From Actinomycetes bacterium (GTDB lineage: Bacteria > Actinomycetota > Actinomycetes > Actinomycetales > Microbacteriaceae), in assembly GCA_029777095.1 (NCBI GenBank), contig JAKOTS010000101.1:1-50804 (forward strand): a stretch of 50,804 nucleotides of DNA. Reading direction: 5' to 3'. The notes under the pieces were generated by a model, which had not been told where the DNA came from, searched no databases, and saw nothing but the letters and a program-made list of their open reading frames with translations. The first letter of the stretch is position 1. Every line of letters begins with the position of its first letter. Positions 44,174-50,570 of this stretch are shown here, one piece after another. The position numbers and the translations under genes are program-made.

Positions 44174-44947
44174 TCAGAGCCTGTCGGCGATGACCCGGGC
44201 GGTCGCGGCCGGATCGGGCCGGTGCATGACCGACTCGGGCACGATGACGAGCTCTGCGCCGGGGATCTCGGCCGCGAGGCGGTCGGACGACCCGATAAGG
44301 AAGGGGAACGTCTGCGCGCCGCGGAGCACTGTGACGGGGCCAGCGACATCGAGCAGTTCCGCATCCGGTTGCCGCACGCGGAGCGTGAGGAGCGTGTCGT
44401 AGACGGTCGATTGTGCGAGCGGCGCGAGCGCTGCCAGCTGGCCGCGTGCGCGTTCTTGTTCGACCATCTCGGCGGGGATACCGATTGCGTCGATCTGGAA
44501 GATGGCGACTGCCTCGGCCGGCCGATCGGCATCGACGAGTGTCTGCAAGCGGTCGGCAAGATCTTGCCCGAAGCCTGTGCCCTCGAAGTCGACCGGCGGC
44601 TCCGAAAGGAAAAGCGCACCGGTCGGCACGCTGTGGGATGCCGCATACAGGGCAAGCACCGCACCCGACGAGTGGCCCAGCACGGCGTCTGTGCCCCCGA
44701 CCGCAGCGATCACCGCGGCAAGGTCGGCGACCTCGTCGTCGGGGGTGGAGCCGGTGCGGTCGCCGCTTGCGCCGCGTGCCCGGCGGTCCCACGTCACGGC
44801 GCGGAATCCCGTCGTCACAAGCGCGTCCGCGAGCGGCGCCGCATCGGTAGCCAGAGAGAGGGCACCGTTTACGATCACCACGGTGCGCCCGTCGCCGGTG
44901 GTCGAAAACGAGACTGCCGTTCCGTCTGCTGAGGTCGCGATGCCCAT
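44174..44947 (-). CDS. Alpha/beta hydrolase
   Basis: A 257-residue alpha/beta hydrolase. The nucleophile elbow is LGHSSGAVLAL, the oxyanion segment VIVNGAL, the acid is likely near AQTFPF or upstream, and the late SVMHRPDPA supplies a histidine. It lacks a signal peptide. It is divergent from the MerR regulator, so it is a plausible target of that regulator. Substrate unknown. Confidence 0.85.
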   Translation of the reverse strand: MGIATSADGTAVSFSTTGDGRTVVIVNGALSLATDAAPLADALVTTGFRAVTWDRRARGASGDRTGSTPDDEVADLAAVIAAVGGTDAVLGHSSGAVLALYAASHSVPTGALFLSEPPVDFEGTGFGQDLADRLQTLVDADRPAEAVAIFQIDAIGIPAEMVEQERARGQLAALAPLAQSTVYDTLLTLRVRQPDAELLDVAGPVTVLRGAQTFPFLIGSSDRLAAEIPGAELVIVPESVMHRPDPAATARVIADRL

Positions 44948-45063
44948 GCGGTCATGTTGCCACGCGTTGCGAATCGGCAATAGAGGGGCGACATGCCAAC
45001 AGCGCGCGGCATGGCAACAGAGGGCGGCCGGGACCGCGCCGGACAACCCATTCACACAAGGGC

Positions 45064-45101
45064 TTGACTCTGCCGTTACGTCAACCGGCAGAGTAGTGCG
45101 T
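45064..45101 (+). promoter_or_regulatory. MerR-type promoter with operator dyad
   Basis: -35 TTGACT (45064-45069) and -10 CAGAGT (45089-45094) are 19 bp apart, the long spacing typical of MerR-controlled promoters. A perfect 9-bp dyad, ACTCTGCCG (45067-45075) with CGGCAGAGT (45086-45094), fills the spacer. The ATG at 45102 follows the -10 by 7 bases. Confidence 0.75.
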
Positions 45102-45851
45102 ATGACTGAATGGGCGATCAAGGACGTGTCGAGAGCGACGGGTGTCACGAGCAGAACTCTGCGGCACTACGAGCAGATCGGCCTGCTTCGCCCCTCGCGC
45201 GTCGCAGGGAACGGGTATCGGTTCTACAACGACCAAGAGCTCTCGCGGCTGTACCGGATCCTGTCGTTGCGCTCCCTTGAGCTCCCGCTTGCGAGCATTC
45301 GCACGGCGCTCGACGACGAGGCAACATTCGCCGAGGTCATCGCTTCGCATCTCGCACTTTTGGAGCAGCGGCGAGACCGCACGAATCAACAGATTGACGC
45401 GGTGCGGCATGCGCTCGCGGCAGTAACGAAAGGCCAGACCATGACAATCGACGAGATGTTCAGCGGCAATGACAACTCGCAGCACGAAGCTGAAGTGCGC
45501 GAGCGATGGGGCGACCCGGCGTGGGAACGCAGCGCGAAGCGCCGCGGCCGCATGACCGAGGGCGAGCGCCGCGACGACGATCAACGCAGCCGCGATATCA
45601 ACGCGGCGCTCCGCGACGCTGCGATCTCGGGGGAGGACCCCACGAGTGCGCGCTTCCAGGCGCTCGTCGCCGAACATCACCGCTGGGTGACAGAGCAGTG
45701 GGGAGGCCGGGTTCCCGAGCGCGACGCGTACGCCGGGCTTGCTGAGCTCTATGTCGCGGATGAGCGATTCGCCGCGACGTACGGCGGTCAACGCAACGCT
45801 GAGCGGATTCGGGCGGCGATGCAGGCCTGGATCGCGACGAACCTCCAGTAG
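45102..45851 (+). CDS. TipAL-type MerR regulator
   Basis: A 249-residue regulator. The MerR winged-helix domain (1-70, KDVSRATGVTSRTLRHYEQI) and a dimerisation coiled-coil (about 75-115) precede a TipAS antibiotic-recognition-like domain (about 130-249). TipAL-type proteins bind peptide or other drugs and activate their own promoter. The dyad in its own 19-bp-spacer promoter supports autoregulation. The neighbouring hydrolase may also respond. Inducer unknown. Confidence 0.92.
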   Translation: MTEWAIKDVSRATGVTSRTLRHYEQIGLLRPSRVAGNGYRFYNDQELSRLYRILSLRSLELPLASIRTALDDEATFAEVIASHLALLEQRRDRTNQQIDAVRHALAAVTKGQTMTIDEMFSGNDNSQHEAEVRERWGDPAWERSAKRRGRMTEGERRDDDQRSRDINAALRDAAISGEDPTSARFQALVAEHHRWVTEQWGGRVPERDAYAGLAELYVADERFAATYGGQRNAERIRAAMQAWIATNLQ

Positions 45852-45883
45852 ACGCGCGTTGGCGCAATGTCCCGGGGCAAAGC

Positions 45884-45925
45884 GAAAGGCTCCTGATCTG
45901 GATGAATCCTGATCAGGAGCCTTTC
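45884..45925. terminator. 42-base near-perfect palindrome terminator
   Basis: GAAAGGCTCCTGATC (45884-45898) pairs perfectly with 45911-45925, and an inner GGAT/ATCC stem continues past one T-T mismatch. It follows the MerR gene and also lies just downstream of the tRNA fragment, so it is probably the ancestral bidirectional terminator of both. Confidence 0.85.
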
Positions 45926-45930
45926 TATCT

Positions 45931-45963
45931 GTTGCGGGGGCAGGATTTGAACCTACGACCTCC
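45931..45963 (-). pseudogene. 3' end of tRNA-fMet; element attachment site (att)
   Basis: Read on the minus strand, this is a T-arm (GTAGG-TTCAAAT-CCTGC) followed by acceptor strand CCCCGCA and discriminator A. It matches the 3' end of an actinobacterial initiator tRNA. The anticodon arm and 5' half are absent; the sequence upstream (46,000 side) is not tRNA-like. A tyrosine integrase lies next to it. This is the expected remnant at one junction of a tRNA-integrating element; the complete tRNA should be at the far junction, beyond the window. Confidence 0.82.
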
Positions 45964-46043
45964 GGGGTAGTAAATGTTCATATCGGAGGTGTTGCGACGA
46001 GTATTGAATAATCTAATGCTGATCTGGTCTTTTCTTTATATAG

Positions 46044-46110
46044 TGGCCCGCAGTAGCCCGCAGCGCACCCGGAGTTGCCCGAAATCTTAAGCACAGTTTT
46101 TAGCACAGGT
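46044..46110. repeat. Direct repeats in the att-integrase region
   Basis: Two 10-bp units (46044-46053 TGGCCCGCAG, 46054-46063 TAGCCCGCAG) and two 12-bp units with AGCACAG (46087-46098, 46099-46110) lie in an A/T-rich stretch between att and the integrase. They resemble integrase arm-type or accessory-protein binding sites. Confidence 0.5.
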
Positions 46111-46116
46111 TTCGGC

Positions 46117-46122
46117 TACGAT
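46117..46122 (+). promoter_or_regulatory. -10 hexamer of integrase gene
   Basis: TACGAT seven bases before ATG 46130; the intervening GGAGG is also a ribosome-site-like stretch. Confidence 0.4.
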
Positions 46123-46129
46123 GGAGGCT

Positions 46130-47440
46130 ATGAACGCAGCGACTGTAGTAGTGAAGGCGGCCCCGAAAGCCGCGAAGAAGGCCCCCGCGGCGAAGAGTCG
46201 TCTCGCCGAGGGCGAGCACAGCATCGACCGCGCGAACGTGCGGGTGCTGGGTAACGCGAAGCTCCTCGACTGGCGCATCCGCATCCCCGGGGAGGCGAAG
46301 CCGAAGAAGGTCACGACCCAAGTCGCGAAGACCAGGTCGAACGCCGAGCTGAAGGCCAAGGCGAAAGCCAAGGCAGAAGAGCTGCTGCGCACCGGAGGAA
46401 AGAAGGCCGATTGGAAGTCGAGCTCCTCCCTCGGGGAGTTTGCTCGGGAAGTGGTGGCGGCCGACATCGACAAGGCTGGCGTGGCCGCTCGCACCAAAGA
46501 CCAATACCGCGGCGCGCTGCGGCTGCTGATCGGCGACTGCGACAGGCACGCGCATGCGCATGCCCTCGGTCGTCGCACGATCGCTGCTGCGGTGAAGTAC
46601 GACGTGCTCGAAGACTGCCTGCTGGAGATCGCCGAGCTGCACGGCGCGGAGATCGCCCGCCAGTCGCGCACGGTGCTGAGCGGTTACGTGCTCAAGAGCC
46701 TGAAGCGCCGGAACCTGATCCAGGGGAACCCGATCCGGGGCGAGAAGCTCGACCTGAAGACCAACGCTCGCCCGCACGATGGGCGCACTGGTGGTGTGGC
46801 TCTCTCAGAGGCCGACTATCGTCGCGTGGTGGAGCATCTGCTGGCGATCAACCCTGCCGAGGGTGTTGAGAAGCCGAAGCGCGGCCGCTGGACTCTGGCT
46901 GATCGGATCGCTCAGCGTCGCAACGCTATTGACCTGACCCTGCTGCAGGCCGCCACCGGGTTGCGCGTCAATGAGGCGCGGCAGGTGTGGCGGGACCTGA
47001 TGCTCGATGACGCCGACGGCCTGCGGGTCAACGTCGTGAAGGAGATCACCAAGGGTGGCACCCCGCGCGTCGCGTACGTGCTGAACGAGGACATCGCTGT
47101 GCGCGTGCGTGAGCGCCTTTCGCAGCCCGGGGTAGGCTCTGACCCGCTGGTGGGCTCTCCGTACGCGGAGAGCGCCGTCTGGGACCTGTCGAACCTCACG
47201 TCGGTGAACCGGTCGCTCTACCTGGAGCTCGCGGAGGACCTGAAGATCGCTGCGTTCGAGAAGGAGCGCTCGCATATTTGGCGCGCGACACTGAACACGC
47301 TGCTCAAGGGCACGGTGCCGGACGCGATGCTCGAAGCCCAGTTTGGCCACACGGCTGACGTGAACCGGTCGCACTACACCGACACCGCGATGCCGCTTTC
47401 CGTCGCTGAGGCGGCGATTCAGCGCCTCACGCAGAAGTAG
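46130..47440 (+). CDS. int: Tyrosine-type integrase
   Basis: A 436-residue site-specific recombinase. A Lys/Ala-rich N-terminus (1-30), an N-terminal arm-binding-like region, a SAM-like core-binding domain (about 95-210) and the catalytic domain (about 220-430) are seen. The catalytic Arg is in AATGLRVNEARQ, the second box is SHIWRATLNTLL (His/Arg), and the Tyr nucleophile is in FGHTADVNRSHYTD. It should integrate and excise the element at the tRNA 3' end. ATG 46130 is preferred to in-frame ATG 46121 because TACGAT and GGAGG precede it. An inverted 11-bp motif flanks the gene. Confidence 0.92.
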   Translation: MNAATVVVKAAPKAAKKAPAAKSRLAEGEHSIDRANVRVLGNAKLLDWRIRIPGEAKPKKVTTQVAKTRSNAELKAKAKAKAEELLRTGGKKADWKSSSSLGEFAREVVAADIDKAGVAARTKDQYRGALRLLIGDCDRHAHAHALGRRTIAAAVKYDVLEDCLLEIAELHGAEIARQSRTVLSGYVLKSLKRRNLIQGNPIRGEKLDLKTNARPHDGRTGGVALSEADYRRVVEHLLAINPAEGVEKPKRGRWTLADRIAQRRNAIDLTLLQAATGLRVNEARQVWRDLMLDDADGLRVNVVKEITKGGTPRVAYVLNEDIAVRVRERLSQPGVGSDPLVGSPYAESAVWDLSNLTSVNRSLYLELAEDLKIAAFEKERSHIWRATLNTLLKGTVPDAMLEAQFGHTADVNRSHYTDTAMPLSVAEAAIQRLTQK

Positions 47441-47442
47441 AG

Positions 47443-47492
47443 TTGCGGGCTACTTGCGACCCTTGATAGGATCGCAGCAGCTTAGGCGATCC
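47443..47492 (+). promoter_or_regulatory. Promoter and operator-like dyad of HTH-helicase operon
   Basis: TTGCGG (47443-47448) and TAGGAT (47467-47472) with an 18-bp spacer predict a start near 47479. A perfect 7-bp dyad, GGATCGC (47469-47475) with GCGATCC (47486-47492), is centred on that start, the place for a repressor. Confidence 0.6.
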
Positions 47493-47524
47493 GAAAGGAA
47501 CTCCCGAGCTGGAAACTAAATAAC

Positions 47525-47593
47525 ATGAGTGTGGTTGCACGACAGATGACGGACCGGCACCAGGATGAGCCTGGGCCACCTCTTTGGAGGTAG
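47525..47593 (+). CDS. Possible 22-codon leader peptide
   Basis: ATG 47525 to TAG 47593 encodes 22 residues beginning MSVVARQMTDRHQD. It has only a weak GGAA ten bases upstream and no recognisable family. Its position inside a structured leader raises the chance that it is regulatory, but it may be random. Confidence 0.25.
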   Translation: MSVVARQMTDRHQDEPGPPLWR

Positions 47594-47644
47594 AGGTACT
47601 AGGGGGCGACGGGCCCCCGATCACTCCTTATCTGAGGAGGAGTG
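47560..47644 (+). promoter_or_regulatory. Structured leader hiding the ribosome site
   Basis: Four consecutive stems: CCAGG/CCTGG (47560-47574), ACCTC/GAGGT (47578-47591), GGGGGC/GCCCCC (47602-47618) and CACTCCT/AGGAGTG (47622-47628, 47638-47644). The last pairs away part of the Shine-Dalgarno AGGAGG (47635-47640) of the HTH gene. Confidence 0.55.
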
Positions 47645-47650
47645 TGCCCT

Positions 47651-47953
47651 ATGGCCGCCACCAGCAACACCACGAAGTCCCCCGTAAACCCCCGCACCGG
47701 TCGCCTCTCGAAGTCGGCGAGCCTCGTCGTTGAGGCCCCGCCCGTGATCGAGATCACGCCCGGCGCGCTGTCGTCGCAGGGCGCAGCCGCCTATGTCGGG
47801 CGCTCGGCCAAGACGCTCTCGAACCTGCGCGCCCAGGGCAAGGGCCCGCGGTTCTTCCGCGCCGGTCGTCTGAACTCTCGCGTGTATTACCTCGTGAAGG
47901 ACCTCGATGCCTGGCTCGAAGAGCAGGCCGCGGCCTCGAACGGGGGTGCGTGA
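47651..47953 (+). CDS. AlpA/excisionase-like HTH protein
   Basis: A 100-residue protein. A disordered N-terminal 35 residues precede a small winged-helix domain, SSQGAAAYVGRSAKTLSNLR then YYLVKDLDAWLEEQ, the layout of AlpA/MerR-type excisionases and element regulators. It may bind the dyad in its own promoter or the att region; that is inference. ATG 47651 is 10 bases after AGGAGG; GTG 47642 is too close to it. The helicase gene starts 4 bases after its stop. Confidence 0.85.
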   Translation: MAATSNTTKSPVNPRTGRLSKSASLVVEAPPVIEITPGALSSQGAAAYVGRSAKTLSNLRAQGKGPRFFRAGRLNSRVYYLVKDLDAWLEEQAAASNGGA

Positions 47954-47957
47954 GAAC

Positions 47958-49484
47958 ATGCACCACAACGAGAACAGCCCCGGTGCTGGTAACACCGAGG
48001 CCGTCGAAGTAGCTGCTGACGCTACGCACAAGTCTACCAGTCTCGACGCTGCTGTGCAGCTGTCGCACGCGGATGTCATCCAGCGCGAGCTCAATCTCGC
48101 GCTGGCGAGTGCTTCCGACAACCAGGCCAAGCTCGCGTACCATTTCGCGGCCGATCATGGGCACCGGGTGAAGTACACGGCCGGTCTCAAGTGGTTCGTC
48201 TTCGACGGCACGCGGTACAAGGCTGACGAGAACGAAGCCATGGTCACCCTCCTGCTCCTGGGCACGCTCCGGGCACTCAAGGCGGAGGGCGTGGCTGAGG
48301 CCGAGGCTGCGCTGGCTAAGTCGGAGGCGAGGAAGTCTGCCGAAAAGAAGACCGCTATGGCCGTGAACGCGCAGACGAGCAGCGGTCTCGACTCGATCCT
48401 GAAGATCGCGGGGAGGCTTTCGGGCATCGCCGCACAGGTGAGCGACTTCGACGCCAAGCCGCACCTGCTCAACATGCCGAGCGGGACCCTCGACCTGGAC
48501 ACCGACGTGGTGCGTGCGCACGATCCGCACGACATGCTCACGAAGGTCACCAGAGGCGACTATGATCCACAGGCCCCGGCGCAGTCCGACCTGTGGGACA
48601 AGTTCCTCTCGACCGTGCTGCCTGACCCCGAGGTGCTGCGCTACCTCCAGCAGGCCGTGGGGCTCTCGCTGTGGGGTGCGGTGCTGCTGCACATCCTGCT
48701 GATCCTCACCGGGTCTGGCCGCAACGGCAAGGGCGTCTTCTACAACGCCGTCAAGCACGCGCTGGGCGATTATGCGATGGTGGCGGACGACGGCCTCTTC
48801 GAGGCCACGCACGGCCGCAACGCGAACAGCGCGTCGCCGGCGGTGGCGAAGCTGCGCGGGGCTCGCTTCCTGGTCTCGTCGGAGCTCGACGAGAAGGCCC
48901 GGCTCGACGCGGCGTTCACCAAGCGCCTCACGGGCGGCGATCCGCTGTCCGCCCGCGACCTCTGGGCCAAGCCGTTCGAGTTCGAGCCCGCGTTCACCGC
49001 GTTCATGGTGACGAACTTCCTGCCGAAGCTCCCTGCCAACGATCCCGCGGTCTGGGCCCGCGTTCGCGTGGTGCCGTTCGACGTGGTCATCCCGGACCAT
49101 CAGCAGGATGTCCTCCTGCCTGAGAAGCTCAAGGCTCATGCCGACGCCGTGCTGGCGTGGGTGATGCGGGGGTGGGTCGACTACCGGGCGAACGGTCTGG
49201 TGGCCCCGGGCGCGGTGCAGGTCGCTACGCAGGCATACGCGGAGAGTCAGGACGACGTGCGTCGCTTCATCGACGAGTGCTGCGCCCCCGCACCGGTGGC
49301 GACTTCGTACACCACGACGGGGCTGCACGACGCCTACGCCGAGTGGGCGCAGGGCGAGAACATCCACCCGGCCCACGTCCTCGGCAGGGCGAAGTTCGGG
49401 CAAGCCCTTGAGCGTCTGGGGTATCCCGGCGTGAAGTCCCGTGGTGGGACCGTGCACGGGCTCGCGGCATTCCGAACGCCGTAG
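47958..49484 (+). CDS. D5/P4-type SF3 helicase without primase domain
   Basis: A 508-residue phage/plasmid replication helicase. A D5_N-like region (about 60-220, with WFVFDGTRYKAD and a long Ala/Lys helix) precedes the SF3 domain. Walker A is GSGRNGKGVFYNAV, Walker B LRGARFLVSSELDE, and the sensor segment is FMVTNFLPKLP. A winged-helix-like C-terminal part (about 420-508) may bind DNA. P4 alpha and similar proteins add an archaeo-eukaryotic primase domain at the N-terminus; none is visible here, so priming must come from elsewhere. This suggests the element can replicate, perhaps after excision. Confidence 0.9.
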   Translation: MHHNENSPGAGNTEAVEVAADATHKSTSLDAAVQLSHADVIQRELNLALASASDNQAKLAYHFAADHGHRVKYTAGLKWFVFDGTRYKADENEAMVTLLLLGTLRALKAEGVAEAEAALAKSEARKSAEKKTAMAVNAQTSSGLDSILKIAGRLSGIAAQVSDFDAKPHLLNMPSGTLDLDTDVVRAHDPHDMLTKVTRGDYDPQAPAQSDLWDKFLSTVLPDPEVLRYLQQAVGLSLWGAVLLHILLILTGSGRNGKGVFYNAVKHALGDYAMVADDGLFEATHGRNANSASPAVAKLRGARFLVSSELDEKARLDAAFTKRLTGGDPLSARDLWAKPFEFEPAFTAFMVTNFLPKLPANDPAVWARVRVVPFDVVIPDHQQDVLLPEKLKAHADAVLAWVMRGWVDYRANGLVAPGAVQVATQAYAESQDDVRRFIDECCAPAPVATSYTTTGLHDAYAEWAQGENIHPAHVLGRAKFGQALERLGYPGVKSRGGTVHGLAAFRTP

Positions 49485-49578
49485 CGACAGCGGGTGCGCG
49501 GTCTGGGTAAGCCTCGGCCGCGCGCCCGCCGCTCCGCTCCAGGCACGCGCACCACAGCGTGAACAAGATTCAGACCCG

Positions 49579-49598
49579 AGCCGCCCTGTAAGGCGGCT
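49579..49598 (+). promoter_or_regulatory. Hairpin after the helicase gene
   Basis: AGCCGCC (49579-49585) pairs with GGCGGCT (49592-49598) around a 6-base loop, in the 148-bp gap. An A/T-rich stretch (49600-49616) and AAAGGA before ATG 49633 follow. It may end the helicase transcript or lie in a new promoter region. Confidence 0.4.
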
Positions 49599-49632
49599 AG
49601 TACATATACCAGATACGACGAAAGGACTCCAG

Positions 49633-50130
49633 ATGACCAACAATGATGAGGGCCGCCCGGCTTGGTCGGGAAACGGCCTGCCTGTGCGTCAGCACGCACA
49701 GGGGGTGAACGATGATGACCTGATTTACGCGATGCCCCCTCTCCGGCCGGAGACGCGGGATCGCTACTTCCCGTGGTTCGTTGCGGGTCTGTTCTTCTGG
49801 CCTCTGCTGCTCGTCGCTGCCGACTACTACTTCAAGGATCGGCGGGCGTACGAGGCGGCCATGCAGGAGTACCGCATGGGCGGTGACCCGACCTGGTACT
49901 GGGAGGGGATGGCATCTTCTCCGGTGAATGGGAGCGCTGGTGCCCCCAGCACGAAGAAGCGCTCCATCGTGGGCGTCGTCGTTCTCGTGGTGCTTTTGGT
50001 GCTGGTCGTCCTCGCTGTCGTGACTCCGTTGCTCATCGGCTCGTTGGTCGGTGGTATGAGTGGCGGCAAGGCGACCATCGAGGATCTTGGCGGCGGCACC
50101 GCGATTTTGCTGCCCTGGTTGGGGCAGTAG
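49633..50130 (+). CDS. Element-borne two-TM protein of unknown function
   Basis: A 165-residue protein. A polar N-terminal 40 residues, a first helix (about 46-65) rich in Phe/Trp, a conserved-looking soluble segment (FKDRRAYEAAMQEYRMGG) and a very hydrophobic Val/Leu helix (about 111-138) are followed by a short tail. I do not recognise a family. ATG 49633 has AAAGGA upstream. Position next to the replication helicase suggests an element function such as exclusion, transfer or defence, which cannot be decided here. Confidence 0.75.
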   Translation: MTNNDEGRPAWSGNGLPVRQHAQGVNDDDLIYAMPPLRPETRDRYFPWFVAGLFFWPLLLVAADYYFKDRRAYEAAMQEYRMGGDPTWYWEGMASSPVNGSAGAPSTKKRSIVGVVVLVVLLVLVVLAVVTPLLIGSLVGGMSGGKATIEDLGGGTAILLPWLGQ

Positions 50131-50176
50131 CGCACGCTGCGAGACGGACTGCTGACAAGCAACAGAGAGGAAGACC

Positions 50177-50506
50177 ATGACCATCGAGACCGAAGCCCAG
50201 ATCAGGGCTCGTCACGCGAAGGAGCTGCGCGAGCACCGCGCCGAGCAGAAGCGGATCGAGCAGCGCGACGACCGCGACGAGAAGCACCTCGCGAAGTGGA
50301 TGCGCAAGCACCGCTACGCGGACTTCCGCGCGTTCGCCGAGCTCCGCGACAAGGTGATCGCGGCCGACCGCGAGAAGACTCGTGCGCGCGTCGAGAAGCA
50401 TCGTGCTGAGAGCGATGTAACGCAGGTCGAGACCGGGGATGTAACGCCGGTCGAGGCTCGCGACTCGTGGGATCGCGACGAGTCGAGTGGAGACTATGGC
50501 GCGTAG
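50177..50506 (+). CDS. Charged helical protein of unknown function
   Basis: A 109-residue protein dominated by Arg, Glu, Lys and Asp. Residues 1-80 should form one long charged helix or coiled-coil (EAQIRARHAKELREHRAEQK); the tail is acidic. No family is recognised. ATG 50177 has AGAGAGGAAG upstream. It ends 13 bases before a strong terminator, so it closes this transcript. Confidence 0.75.
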   Translation: MTIETEAQIRARHAKELREHRAEQKRIEQRDDRDEKHLAKWMRKHRYADFRAFAELRDKVIAADREKTRARVEKHRAESDVTQVETGDVTPVEARDSWDRDESSGDYGA

Positions 50507-50519
50507 CGTTCTGGTCTCC

Positions 50520-50570
50520 GAGTCGGGCACCGTGGCAAGCTATCTGGCTGCTGCGGTGCCCGACTCTTTT
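50520..50570 (+). terminator. Terminator closing the element operon
   Basis: A perfect 13-bp stem, GAGTCGGGCACCG (50520-50532) with CGGTGCCCGACTC (50554-50566), followed by TTTT. Confidence 0.92.

Noticed and set aside
45931..46007. A complete tRNA gene at the att site
   Set aside because: Only the T-arm and 3' acceptor strand are present. The 77-base stretch has no matching 5' acceptor strand, D-arm or anticodon arm.
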